From Phoronis australis (lineage: Eukaryota; Phoronida; Phoronidae): a stretch of DNA of 43,877 bases. The stretch's first letter is position 1; the number at the start of each line of letters is the position of its first letter. Below the pieces are notes generated by a model. It saw only the letters and a list, made by a program, of their open reading frames with translations, ran no database searches and had not been told where the DNA came from. The translations under genes and the position numbers were made by a program. This document shows, one piece after another, positions 1 through 27,700 of this stretch. The stretch lies in assembly GCA_002633005.1 (NCBI GenBank), contig NMRA01000228.1:74004-117880 (forward strand), given 5' to 3'.

Positions 1-104
1 ACAGATTGACGACGATTTGACTGTATATTAAGTATACAACCAAGTGTTGGGACTTGGGAGTGCAGGACAATTGTGTGATTCGGTGAAATCAGAAATCGAG
101 GGAA
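1..104 (+). promoter_or_regulatory. 5' leader of the GRB2 gene (partial)
   Basis: This is the sequence directly upstream of the GRB2 start codon and is most simply its 5' UTR. The start context is favourable: G at -3 and G at +4 around the ATG at 105. A possible 3' splice site (GTGCAG) ends at 64, but it lacks a good pyrimidine tract, so I cannot say whether the leader is spliced. The promoter is probably to the left of the window. No TATA box or other promoter element was recognised. Confidence 0.5.
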
Positions 105-14362
<14,258 letters not shown>

Positions 14363-15931
14363 AATACTAATTAGAGACGTTACACAAGGCAAAGCGTGCA
14401 TGTGGACTTCCCCTATAGAGGGAGTCTGATTTCAGGCATCTACTAAATTAAAGCTTTGTGAATAGCTATATTGCATGGCATCTTGTTTTTTGATAACTCA
14501 CACTCTTGGCAATCAACCTGTTTTAAGGTTAAGACTTTGCTTGTTCGTGATGTGGACTTCCACTAAATGTTGTGAAGTTGACACAAAACTCAATGGATGA
14601 GTTCTAGTAATGGTTTAAACAAGCCTTTTGAAATTTTGATTAGCCCTTGACCTAGTTGGTGTTACCAGGTTGACAATTTTAAAGCATACTACGAAAAATT
14701 AATTTAGTAATGCAACTTTTTGTAGCTTGTTTTGCTCATGAAAAAGTTGCACTGTATTTTGGATTTAAGTCTTTAGCTCATGCTGTGCAGTTTTCAGTTG
14801 TCTTTACCACATTTGCATTTTTCTCCAAAGTATAAGGTCACAGTCTAACTCTATATAAGAATTATTTGTCCGTGACAATTTCACCAATTGTTGAAAATAG
14901 GCATGGTATCTTCCAGCCACCAGTTAATCATTGCTGTGTGGTTTGGTTGCTTCTTAGTATCATTCAGAAATGACTCTTCCATTGTGCCATAGGTGATTCT
15001 TTGGACTTCAAGAAATAGACAGTGTAGCTACGTAGTTTCCATTGCTGACCCTTGTTTATAGCTTCAATAGTTACGGCACTTCATTGGCTTGACTTCATGC
15101 CTCTTGTATTTGTGATATAAACAAACATTAGTATTTTAATACAATTTAAAAATTGTTAACACTGTGTGTAATGAATTACCTGCGTATAACAAAACGTTTA
15201 GGCTTATCTGCTGGAGACCCCTGTTCACAAAACATTTCTCTTGCTATAACCCCCTCCTGCACTATTTTTTCATGTCTCGGTGACATATTTTTTTACTCGA
15301 GCATTATTTCTGGCTGTGATGCTTGTTCTCCGCTCACATACAAACTCATTGATTGAGGTGCTTATTGAGACATGAAAAGTAGTGCAAGGACAGGAAATAT
15401 GCAGAGGTGCTTATTGAGACATGAAAAGTAGTGCAAGGACAGGAAATATGCATATGTGAGTGAGAAATAGTTTACATGAGAGAAGAGTTATGTGCGTGGG
15501 TGGCTTGGGTCATCCCAGGGAAATTGAGGTGCCTTGTATAATTGCTCTAGGATACTTCTTAAGTCTTCAGTTAATATGGCAGTGAAGTATTGAAATTGGA
15601 ACTTTTTACCTTTGCATGGCTGACAGTGCTGCATTAAAGTCGGCATAATCAGTGCGTGGGAAAAATTGTAAAATGGCGCATTTAATCGCAAGTAAAGGCT
15701 CATTTGCTTTGTTGAGGTATGTCATCACAGTTGTGTGTTATAAATGACTGTGAGAAACTGGCCTGTAGTCTTCTTACTGCTGTGAGGCGTTTAAGCAACG
15801 AAAGGTGTGTTGGCATCCCTGTTTTTGTCAGTGCTGGCCATTCGCCACATTTGATGATAAGAGATTGTAGCTCATTAGAAAATTAGTTAAATGATATCAC
15901 GTGCATAAAGTATATTGTTTTGCTAAATAAA
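14363..15931 (+). other. Probable GRB2 3' UTR and downstream flank
   Basis: AT-rich non-coding sequence following the GRB2 stop. Candidate polyadenylation signals are ATTAAA at 14447-14452 and AATAAA at 15926-15931; without transcripts I cannot choose between them. It includes the 49-bp tandem duplication at 15355-15452. The open frames here have no recognisable protein. Confidence 0.45.
15355..15452. repeat. Perfect tandem duplication of a 49-bp unit
   Basis: The unit beginning GAGGTGCTTATTGAGACATG and ending AGGAAATATGCA is present at 15355-15403 and again at 15404-15452 with no differences seen. Identity implies a recent event or an assembly stutter. It lies in the probable GRB2 3' UTR. 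Confidence 0.92.
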
Positions 15932-18644
<2,713 letters not shown>

Positions 18645-18958
18645 CTGCATTTCGCCTTAAGTAACTGATAAAAACGGAATTTGAGGACTTTTGATTACAA
18701 AATCGGTCTCGCAATATTCCTTGCCGTGATAGGATTCTATTCCCTCAAGTCATAGACAATGCTTATATGCGCCAATTTTGAATTCGCTATTTTGGAGTTC
18801 GCCAACCTCAATAAACGATGGTGATTCGGATGTTCTTGTAGTGACGCCGAAAGTAGCAGAACCTTGTCACGGTTAGGAATGCTGTGAAACTGATTTCATA
18901 AGAGTAAAAGGCCTAATTCGATTTTCTTTTTTAGCTAGCTAAAGAAGACGAAATGCAG
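18645..18958. mobile_element. Foldback MITE with long inverted arms, copy 1 (314 bp)
   Basis: The ends are CTGCATTTCG and CGAAATGCAG, and the similarity of the two arms continues inwards in degenerate form for about 90 bases (GACTTTTGATTACAAAATCG side, and GGTTCTGCTAC side in reverse). A second copy of similar length and layout is at 26078-26389; they share CAATATTCCTTGCCGTGATA in one arm. No coding potential and no evident target duplication. Confidence 0.75.
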
Positions 18959-19016
18959 CTTTGCTATATAACCCTAGACTGAAGTGAGACGTACAGTAGG
19001 TGAAGACCCGGCGTGC

Positions 19017-19143
19017 GTTCAGTAAACGCTAGGACCTAGCTAAAACCTAGTCAAAGTCACGTGTTCTCATTTAAAATGCACGGCAATATCTCACGTAATC
19101 TCGCGAAGTCTTGCTTTTTAGCGAGGTCCTAGCGTTACTGAAC
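19017..19143. mobile_element. Short foldback element (127 bp)
   Basis: GTTCAGTAAACGCTAGGACC at the left is mirrored by GGTCCTAGCGTTACTGAAC at the right, so arms of about 25-35 bases surround a core of about 60. A partial copy of the core and right arm is at 37032-37109, with the identical string AATCTCGCGAAGTCTTG. Confidence 0.8.
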
Positions 19144-22100
19144 GGGAGGCCGGGCTGTGACTGCAAGAACTACGAAGTTGGCCCGGAAATTCGATCGTCG
19201 ACAATCGATGAACTTTGGCCATTCAAAAGGTGCTTCGCTAATGCACGTGTTGTCTCGTGATATATTGCATTTGCTTATTGTAAAATTCTACCCCTCCCAT
19301 CCCGCTTTCTCCCACAACTTGCGTGTGTGACCCCGTCTCCAAGCCTGGCCGCTTCCTACTCAAACAGATTTCTGCCAACGTAAAACAGAGGAGACAAGTT
19401 ACTGAGATTTCGGTAAGCGCGAATCCTAACAAAGCATGCGCGCAACCAGCCTTCAATATTGGGGGGCTGGAATTCCTGACGTAGTAGACCTTTGGTAACA
19501 AAAAAGGGGACTGATTAAAAAACAAACGGGGGACACCACTGTGCGTTTGTGTTTGTTTCGCTCGAGCCCCGCGAGACCCCTGGGTGCGCGCATGTAAAGC
19601 GCTAACAGGTCCTTTATTTTCGTAAAAGCGTCAATGAAAGTTTCTTTCTATCGGTGAGAATTCAACAGACTACAGTTTGTCAACTTTTCGTAAGGTCTAT
19701 TCTTACCCGACTAGAAAATAAGCAGTATTTCCTTAGTTGAATGAGCAATAGACTATACCTGTGACTTCTGTCAAAAACTTTGGGCCACTTAATTACTGAT
19801 GAAGTCAGTCTCATCTGGCAGCTGGTTACGTTTGACGGTGACTTGAGAAGTGATGGGCTTTTGGGTATTTTTCGGGGAGAACGTTTACGGATAACACATA
19901 GATACAAAGAGGTGTGCAACGGCAATGCGCCCGTAATAGTTGATTTTCGGGCAGAATTGCAGCACCTCTTAGTGTCCGTTTCACCTGGCAGAATGATCGC
20001 AAAGACAGAAACGACCATCACCCCAGAGAGTTTATGGTAAAGTTAACTTTATAGGGTGAGGGAGCCCGTTAGGGTTAGCGTTAGGTTTGGGACGGGGGGG
20101 GGTTAGGATTAGCCTTAGATAGGCCTACTATTAGTGTTGGGTTTAGATATGAGCTCATGTGACGTCATTTTACTCGGAGTCTAAATGGCGAACCAGAGAC
20201 CATTAACGTCTTTGGCCGAACCCATGGGTGGTACTACTGACACGCGTGTATTTTTGTAGCCTCAGTAGTCTTTCATATCAGCGTATGTGCGTCGAAAGTC
20301 AATCATAATAGCAAAGAAATTTTGGTCAGGAGACGGCTAAATTATGAGGCCTGGCAGCTGCCTGTGCTATAGCAATTGACTAGGACATGTACAATTTTTA
20401 GTATAAATTCCTATACTATGAAATGGCTGCAGTAGATGGCCTAGGACAGTTTGATATCTACAGAATACGACGACGTTGGACAGTGAGTCACTTTTTGATA
20501 AAATTTGCGAAAACGAAATTCTGATCCCGATACATAATCTTTAAGTCCAGTCATAAGGCTGTTATTCGCAATTCACTAATCCTAAAATGCTTTCGACAAG
20601 CTGGAAAGGCCACTCTAGTGCGATTGACGTTGCTTAGCAGTGTATCTGAATTCTCACTTTTAAGGTTTTATGTACGACCTTACTGACCCGAAGTCGGTGA
20701 ATTTAGCCACAAAATTACAAAATGTAAGACGGCAAAGGTGTGTATTTTGTGAAAGTAGGTAATCACAACTTGATATTTAGCTGTAATCTGACATTGATTG
20801 GGTCACGTGACTACATATTTTTAGTTGATTTTAGCAAAAAAAACCGTACATCCATAGCAATACAATGGACAATGATATTAATAACACGATCAAATTTCAT
20901 TTGATATCAATAGTCAAGGTGAAATTTCAAAAAAATAGAATATTTCGTGTTCCTAAGTTTGTGTTTCTTCACAAAATCATGAAAGTACTATTTTGATAGC
21001 CCTCGTGCCAAAGTGCACCATTTTAAAAACAATTCCTAATGTTTTAAAGAAGTGCCTCCAAGCATACGTGAATGTTTCATGCGCCAATCCGATCAGCCGT
21101 TTGTGAGATATGACGTTCACTAGCCAAATTTGGAGATTTTTCTAGGGTCCTAAACAACGTACCTTAATTGTGAGTTTCCATAGCAAACGTCTGCAGATGT
21201 GCTGTTTTTGAGACAAGTTAAGTTAGCTGTAACATAACAATCTTGTTCTTAGGTTGGCTACCTACTGCTGCCATCTGATGATGTATGAATCATAGGGCAG
21301 CAACCACACACAATTCATAATAAGAACTATACATTTCCCAGTCAACTGTAAGTGAAGATTCCTGTAGGATCCTTTATGAAATGCACTGGTCGTGCTCCAA
21401 TGATGACCAGATAGATTTTATGAACTTCATGGGGATTTCGTTTGAATGTCTAATGAGATTCTTCACAGATCGTTGGTCTCAAAACACTAAACAACGTAAG
21501 TACCTAGCTGGTACAGACAACCTCTCACTCAAACCTAAAAAGTGGACCTTGCACGCTATTTTCTTACCTTACGATTGCTTGGCCGAATTAGTTGGAAACA
21601 CAACATATAGCGAAGATGTGAATACGAAGTAGGTTGAAAATTGCCTACAGGTTTTGAGTTTTGTCAAAAACGATCCGCCGTAAATCACTGAACCGAATCC
21701 AGTAAGTATCGTGACGTGGTGCTAGGGAATAGCACTGCATGATGCAGGTTATGTGAGCCTCCATGGTACGTCATTAGTGCAAAGGTCACCTGTTTGCATA
21801 TTTTTCTGTTTTCACATTTACAAGTTGTCAATGAATACAACTGCACTTTGTAAAGCGTAAATGAAATTCAAATAGCATTGTTGTGCAGTTCCTGCTATAC
21901 ATTAACATTGTTAGGAGCATGCAAATACATCTTAAGAATGAAATAACTCTTCGCCATTTCACCTCCGGTTGTATGAATGCCTTATTGACCTTCAGGTGTA
22001 AGGCAGTGAGAGGAATACGCTGCAGTCCAGTGGAATTCCCACAAAAAGGACACAATAAGTGCAGTTCAAGAGTGCGACTTTCCGACTACTTTCACTGAGA

Positions 22101-23062
22101 AAGACACCTATTCTTACAAAATTCCCCACCAATAACGAAAAAATGTCTTTTCCAATTTAATTTCCCGCATTTAATTGTTCCACTTTGGGATTTCGAAACT
22201 TTAGACTTTATTCTGACCACACAAATCAGCAGAAAGATAAGGATACAGCCTTGTAACGTTTCAAACTTAGACCTATTGAGTTAACCCTAGCAAAGGGTTG
22301 TTTCTGAGACAAAACCCAACGAAATAGTAACTTTTCATTGAGTCTCTTTACAAATGTGCCGTAAACCTTCTAATAGAATTAAAGCCGGGTCTCTAATAAA
22401 CGCATCATTTTAATAGAAGCACAGGGTCCAGACACGCTGAAATTAATAAATGACGGGACTCTAATATAGAAGCCTCCCTCTAGCCAGGTCTCCACAGTCC
22501 CGTCCACGCACACCCTACCCTCAAACAACTTACACTATCTCAGAGTTGCCGCACGATGGCATACACTGAGCCGATTCCTTATTTTGTGACTGAAAGTCTG
22601 AGGGCAACCAGAAGCGTATAAGAACGTATGCAGAAATGAAAAAACAACGAATTCACAGCCATGATCATGAGAGATTCTTATGCCAACGAATGCTAAAAAA
22701 TTCAAGTAAGCGGGGGTACGTTGACTTAATTCATCATAGTGCCTTGAAAGCGTTCGACATAACCAGCTTTGACAATATTAGAAAGGCACGCAAGAGTTTT
22801 TAACACTCCATGGTTAGCACGCAAAGTCTCGCGTCACAGCCCTCGTCGGGAGTTGCAGAGGCTTACTAATGATAAAATGTTTTTAAGAAAACAGTGTTTT
22901 CTTATTCAATCCCGTCTCGGTTAAGGGAGAATTCGTAGCAATATGGCATGTAGACTGAAACAAAATTCCCAGTCACGAAAGACATACAACGAAGTGCATT
23001 TTGGCATTGTGATTATGCTTAGGTGACGATAATGAAATATCGGAAAATCGACATTTTAGAAG
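19144..23062. other. Intergenic between the two converging genes
   Basis: No gene could be supported. Two open frames are worth naming. At 19780-20040 (plus) there are 86 codons including MGHLITDEVSLIWQLVTFDG, with no recognised domain and no convincing splice sites. At 21381-21632 (plus) there are 83 codons, also unrecognised. A few degenerate TTAGGG-like words near 20065-20120 are too irregular to call telomeric repeats. Confidence 0.5.
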
Positions 23063-23068
23063 TTTAAT
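23063..23068 (-). terminator. Candidate polyadenylation signal (ATTAAA) of the Ig receptor
   Basis: On the minus strand ATTAAA lies about 56 bases beyond the stop codon at 23124. It would give a very short 3' UTR. Such hexamers are common by chance in AT-rich DNA. Confidence 0.3.
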
Positions 23069-23123
23069 TTATGCATTAGTGCCAAACTTATTGCTACCAT
23101 ACACCTCACACGACTAGAGAGTT

Positions 23124-24742
23124 CTAAGTCCGATGTTTTGTGGCCTTTGATTTACCTTTAACCTTTTTTGTTTTTGTTTTTGTATGCCCTTCATGGTCAC
23201 TTTTTTCGCTTAATAATGATTTTTTTGAAGAAGGAACGCGGCTTCCGCTCTTGGCGATGGCCAACGATAATCCGGATACTGAGAGCCTGTCTTTACTGGG
23301 AACCGGCCTTATTTGTCCATCTAGTGCGCTGCCTCGGCGACGTTTACGAGAGGTTTTCTCGGCTTTGTTGTCTTGCGTTTGATTGGCGGTTACCAATGAA
23401 TTTTCTCTGGACGTACAGGGAGTATAGTCGTCCATTTCCAAAGATTTTTGTTGCTCTGCAAACAGCGTCCTCAGCTTGCGCTCATTGACTATTAATTTCA
23501 TGTCAGATATTTCTTTAGTAAACGAATATAGTTGTCCGACAGCGTAGTTAACCTCACTAACCTCGGCCTGGTCGTAAGGCTCTAGTATTTCAAGACAACG
23601 TTGTGACACTTGTACTCGCAACTTTTTAAAGCGGAACATCTGGAGCCGTTTGGTCAGTACCTCATAGTTGCACAGATTTTTGCAGTCACTCCATTCCCGT
23701 ACCCGGCGCTCAGCCTCACCCAGCGTCAAGAAGGTTGCTACAAGAACATCGTGAATCTCTTCTGGCACAGGATCAGAGTTTTTAACTTGTACAATCACCA
23801 GCGGATCAAGTGACGTTAGCAGGTTCTTCCTCAGTAGTTCTGTACGCGTCAGAGCTTGGTAAAGTTTTGATACTTCCTGGATTTCTATTACTAAGTCGTC
23901 CGCGTATTCGCTTTGTTCGGCATCTTGTATTGCATCCCGGATTAAATTAGGGTCATCGAGCTCACTAGCTTTTTTCATTTCCTCTTTCAACTTCAGCACT
24001 TCTAACACGTGATAACACCTTTGAATAACAGTGATATCAAAGTTGGATTGTGATTCGTAATCTGCTTTGTTGGTCTCGTATTCCTTCAACGCTTTCGAAA
24101 TGACTTCTTTCTCGTGTGAATCACACGCAAACTTAAGCGTATTTAAGAGTACATTGCACTTCCGTTGTAATTCCTTTGTTTCCCTACTAACAGGAAGGCA
24201 CGGTGAAATGTCAGGTGTGGACTCAGAAGACATAATGGTGGGAAGGCACATGTCAACTGGATCCACGTTGTAACCAGTTGACGACGGTTCTGTCTGATTC
24301 TCAGAAGAGCTTGGCTCCGTTTTCGTCGACTCTTTCACCGACTTATTCCTCATCGCACTCACTCTCTGGAAGCGGCTTTTGCTGCGTCTTTTAGTTAGGA
24401 AAAGAGACGACGTTAGTTGTTTGAATGTTTCATTTAATGCTGCATTATGTTTCACAACGTCGAAATTGATCGTCGTAAAATCACTGACCTCCACAGAGTA
24501 GCGTTTAGGATATCCGTAATCACATGAGAGGCGAACTTTGCCCTGCGTCATGCGTTGCTGTTCGCGATGCATTGCGACTTGATTTACTATCTTTTCGTAT
24601 TCGATTTCAAAGACTTCCAGAGCTGGGTCTCTAGGATGTTGCACTCGGTGTACTTCGAATATTCCCGCAAGTATTGCACACAAGACCAAAATCACACTCA
24701 GCCGTGTTGCCAAATATTGGAAGAAGAGAGAGGCAGTCTCAT
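23124..24742 (-). CDS. Ig receptor terminal exon: stalk, transmembrane helix, cytoplasmic tail, stop TAG
   Basis: The exon starts after TTCCAATTCCGCAG and completes a His codon, then runs 538 residues to TAG. Exon residues 14-28 (LSVILVLCAILAGIF) are the membrane helix; R13 sits at its outer edge. Directly inside is IEYEKI, which fits the ITIM pattern by sequence only. Residues about 110-190 are Ser/Thr/Asn-rich and probably disordered. Then about 220 residues are predicted helical by pattern, with loosely repeated units such as NLIRDAIQDAEQSEYADDL and VSKLYQALTRTELLRKNLL, spaced about 45 residues. The last 75 residues are basic: RKRRR 69 residues before the end, and a Lys-rich C-terminus. 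There is no kinase, phosphatase, TIR or death domain. No pYxN Grb2-binding motif was seen. The frame also remains open through the helix upstream of any ATG, so this is an internal exon. Confidence 0.85.
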
Positions 24743-27700
24743 CTGCGGAATTGGAAAGCTAGGATAACAATTAGTTATGTCAATATAGGCGATTACGTAT
24801 TACTAAGTAAAAGTTACAAGTGTGTCTTTGAACTATTAAAAAGGTAAGGGCACTTTGTGTTTGTTTGCTTCTAGTTTCCAAGAAACTGAGAAAATGAACA
24901 GTATTCCTGCGTGAACCTACTCAGAAGGAATTAAATTCCTGATATAAATTTGACATATCTTTAAACAAATGTCTCAAGGTAACAGAAAATCTCTCTACAA
25001 AAAGTTAAGAGACGAAAGACACAAGATGGATGGTACACGCGAGTTCACTGTTTCAGGCAGATGGCTGAAGCTTGGTATGTTGAATTGACGGCTTTGAATA
25101 TCTTTCAGGACCTAAAAAACGAAATCACTAAATTAACTCTCACATACTTGTCTCAAAGTTTCCCTTGTCATGTTATCATGTTTTCGGGTTCTTCCGGTGA
25201 AAAGAAGTGAAGGGTCACCTGCCACTGATTTAGAACTGTTCAATTATGTACACTGGAGTATGATAACCCATCAAAATGTGTTGGCTTTTTGAAAAACTTT
25301 TTACTTGTTGACTCCCTGATCGAGTGACATGTTTGTCACAGTGCTGAAGAATTTGAGACATCGCTTGTGTTCTAGAGTTACGTATTCTATTATTTACATT
25401 TTAGAAGGAGAATAAAAAGGAAAAACGAACAAACAAACAAAAACTTAGTGACAGAGCAACATACTTGGCGAAATTTATTTCGCCAAGTAATTACATACAT
25501 ACATAAAACGCCCAAGTTGAGTGTCACCATTTTAGTTGCCAATTGGTAAAAACAGATTGCGAATCTGCAATTAAGACAGACAGACGCACACAGACAGACA
25601 CAGAGAGACAGTGGCTTTTCATATGTTTATATGCTACATCTTTTGACCAGCATTCGTAGTACTATTTTCAGCCGGAGGACGCTGCAATGATGATTAAAGA
25701 AATTTAATCTTAACTGGAGACGATACAGCGACTAATTGGTCGTAACATCTCTTGGAATAGCCTAACAAACCACCTAGCTACACACTAGTACGCCTTAAAA
25801 CATGTAAGTATTTAAAATGCTTACAGAGTTACACAACACATTGTCCTCCTGTTGTTTAATTGATCCAGTCAGGTTTGATTTGAAGAAAAGTCTCCGAGCA
25901 GCCACGAGGACATTAGCGCGGAATCGAATATGCAATCAACCCCCGGGAAGGCAGATTAATGCGCAGCTGTCGGAGATAAATCCAAATTGATAAAAAACAG
26001 AATAGTACAAGCCTCTTCACTAAAGTCACCGGCGAGTGTCTGGCTGACAACGGCAAGAATTCTGTAGTGTATTTAAGCTGTATTTCGCCATGAATAGTAG
26101 GCTAAAACCGAAAACTGGCCTTTTACTCTAAAAGTTAGGTTTCATACTCCTTACCAAGATAGGATTCCATTTCCATTACCAAATCAAGTCACAGACAATT
26201 CGTACATGCGCCATGCCATCTCCGAATTTGCAATTTTAGAATTCGTCAACTGAACCACTTTCTTGAGTCCGTGGTAGTTTCGATCTTCTCGTTGGTTACG
26301 ATAAAGGAACCCTATCACGGCAAGGAATATTATAAGACCGATGTTATGGGAATACAATAATTAATCTTGTTAAGCAAGTCGAAATGTAGCGTTATAGCCG
26401 CTGCTTGTGGTGAAGATGGTCGTGAAAGCAGGCAATTGAAAAAAAAATTGTTTTAAACTTGCACCAGTGTATGCGCGCCCGCTGAAGTACCGTTAGAACC
26501 CATTGTGTGTCGTAATCAGTCTATTCGGCGCTACTGGCGCACGCGCTTTTTGTCACAACGCCTTTGCGACATGAGGGCGCTGCCAAGAAACGTACGTCTA
26601 TTTCCAGACCATACACGTCACACAGATAGTCTAGTTGTTTATGTTACAAACAGTGCATGAACTTGGTCTCTCCCATTCAACAGTAATCCCCACATTGCGT
26701 TTTAGTAGTTAAGCCGACAATGTCTCTTTTAACCTTTCAATGAACTCATCATAGTTGCCCTGCACCTTCTTACTCGACGTCGTCTTTTCTGGAAACGGTC
26801 TTACTTCATAGTAAGATGCTCATTTAAAATACAAATAAATCAAGAATTTCTTGCACTGAGAACACAGTCGTTATAGATTACCTTCATGTGTCAATTTTCT
26901 TGGAAATTAGGGACCAACATGAAAGTACACTTACTTTTTTACTAGTTCATACATGTAGGTGCAAGAGTCGTTTCATAATCACAAACAGCGGTATGAATTC
27001 TTGTGTCTAGTGGCAGCTGCAAGGCTTCCGAGAAATTATGAGAAATTGTGCAATGTACACAATAAATAAATAAGTTAGAATTTAGTACAAAAACAAAACT
27101 CACGTTCTGGAATAATCTCTATGTTTATGTAGGTTGACGACTTGAACTTAGTAACTTTAGAGTTAACCGCCTCGCAATAAAGTTTCCCACTTTCTTTGGG
27201 ATGGAAGGATATAGTGCTTTTTAATTTGCCTCTTGCTATCTTGGGCTCCGCTTTCATAGGACGCCCAGACTCCTGGCGGAACCTGAAGTATGCACCCGGA
27301 TTGACATCTGTCGCCTCACAGTGCACGTTAACCAGGGTCCTTTCCTTTAGCTGGAATGTTGTATTTCTTGTCTTTTGCTTCTCAATCGTCATAAGGAGTT
27401 CGCGCGGCCCATCTTAACAAAACAAATTACATTATTTAAACTGATACCCTACCAAATTGTAATCAGCCTTCTTACTAACATTAAACTTTAAAAAAACCAT
27501 GCATACAATCACTGCATTATTTATCCTCCATCGTATTTTGTGAGAGAAGTTGTCAGACAACGGGTGCTCGTTTTCCCGTGGTTAATGGTAGAATGATGAA
27601 GCGTTGCGTTTGTGGATGTACAACATGAATTTGACCACGCTGTGACTGTTTTCATTTTCCCGAAGCACGTCAGAGAAGCGCGGATATGGCACGAGTTTGC

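Larger units (their letters stand above)
24743..27103 (-). other. Ig receptor intron between Ig domain 2 and the membrane exon (2.4 kb)
   Basis: Holds one hairpin/poly-T unit (25430-25490), a CAGA-rich simple repeat (25576-25613) and a foldback MITE (26078-26389). No further Ig exon was seen, but a phase-1 exon would be skippable without breaking the frame. Confidence 0.6.

Noticed and set aside
20060-20125. TTAGGG-like words suggesting an internal telomeric repeat
   Set aside because: Only a few irregular matches; no tandem array.
23140-23488. Plus-strand frames opposite the receptor tail exon
   Set aside because: They are antisense shadows of the long minus-strand exon, which has the homology-like structure, splice acceptor and frame continuity.
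24555-24713. Start of the receptor protein at the TTG/MATRL position inside the long minus-strand frame
   Set aside because: The frame continues upstream to a splice acceptor in phase with the Ig exon, and TTG starts are not expected in an animal gene.
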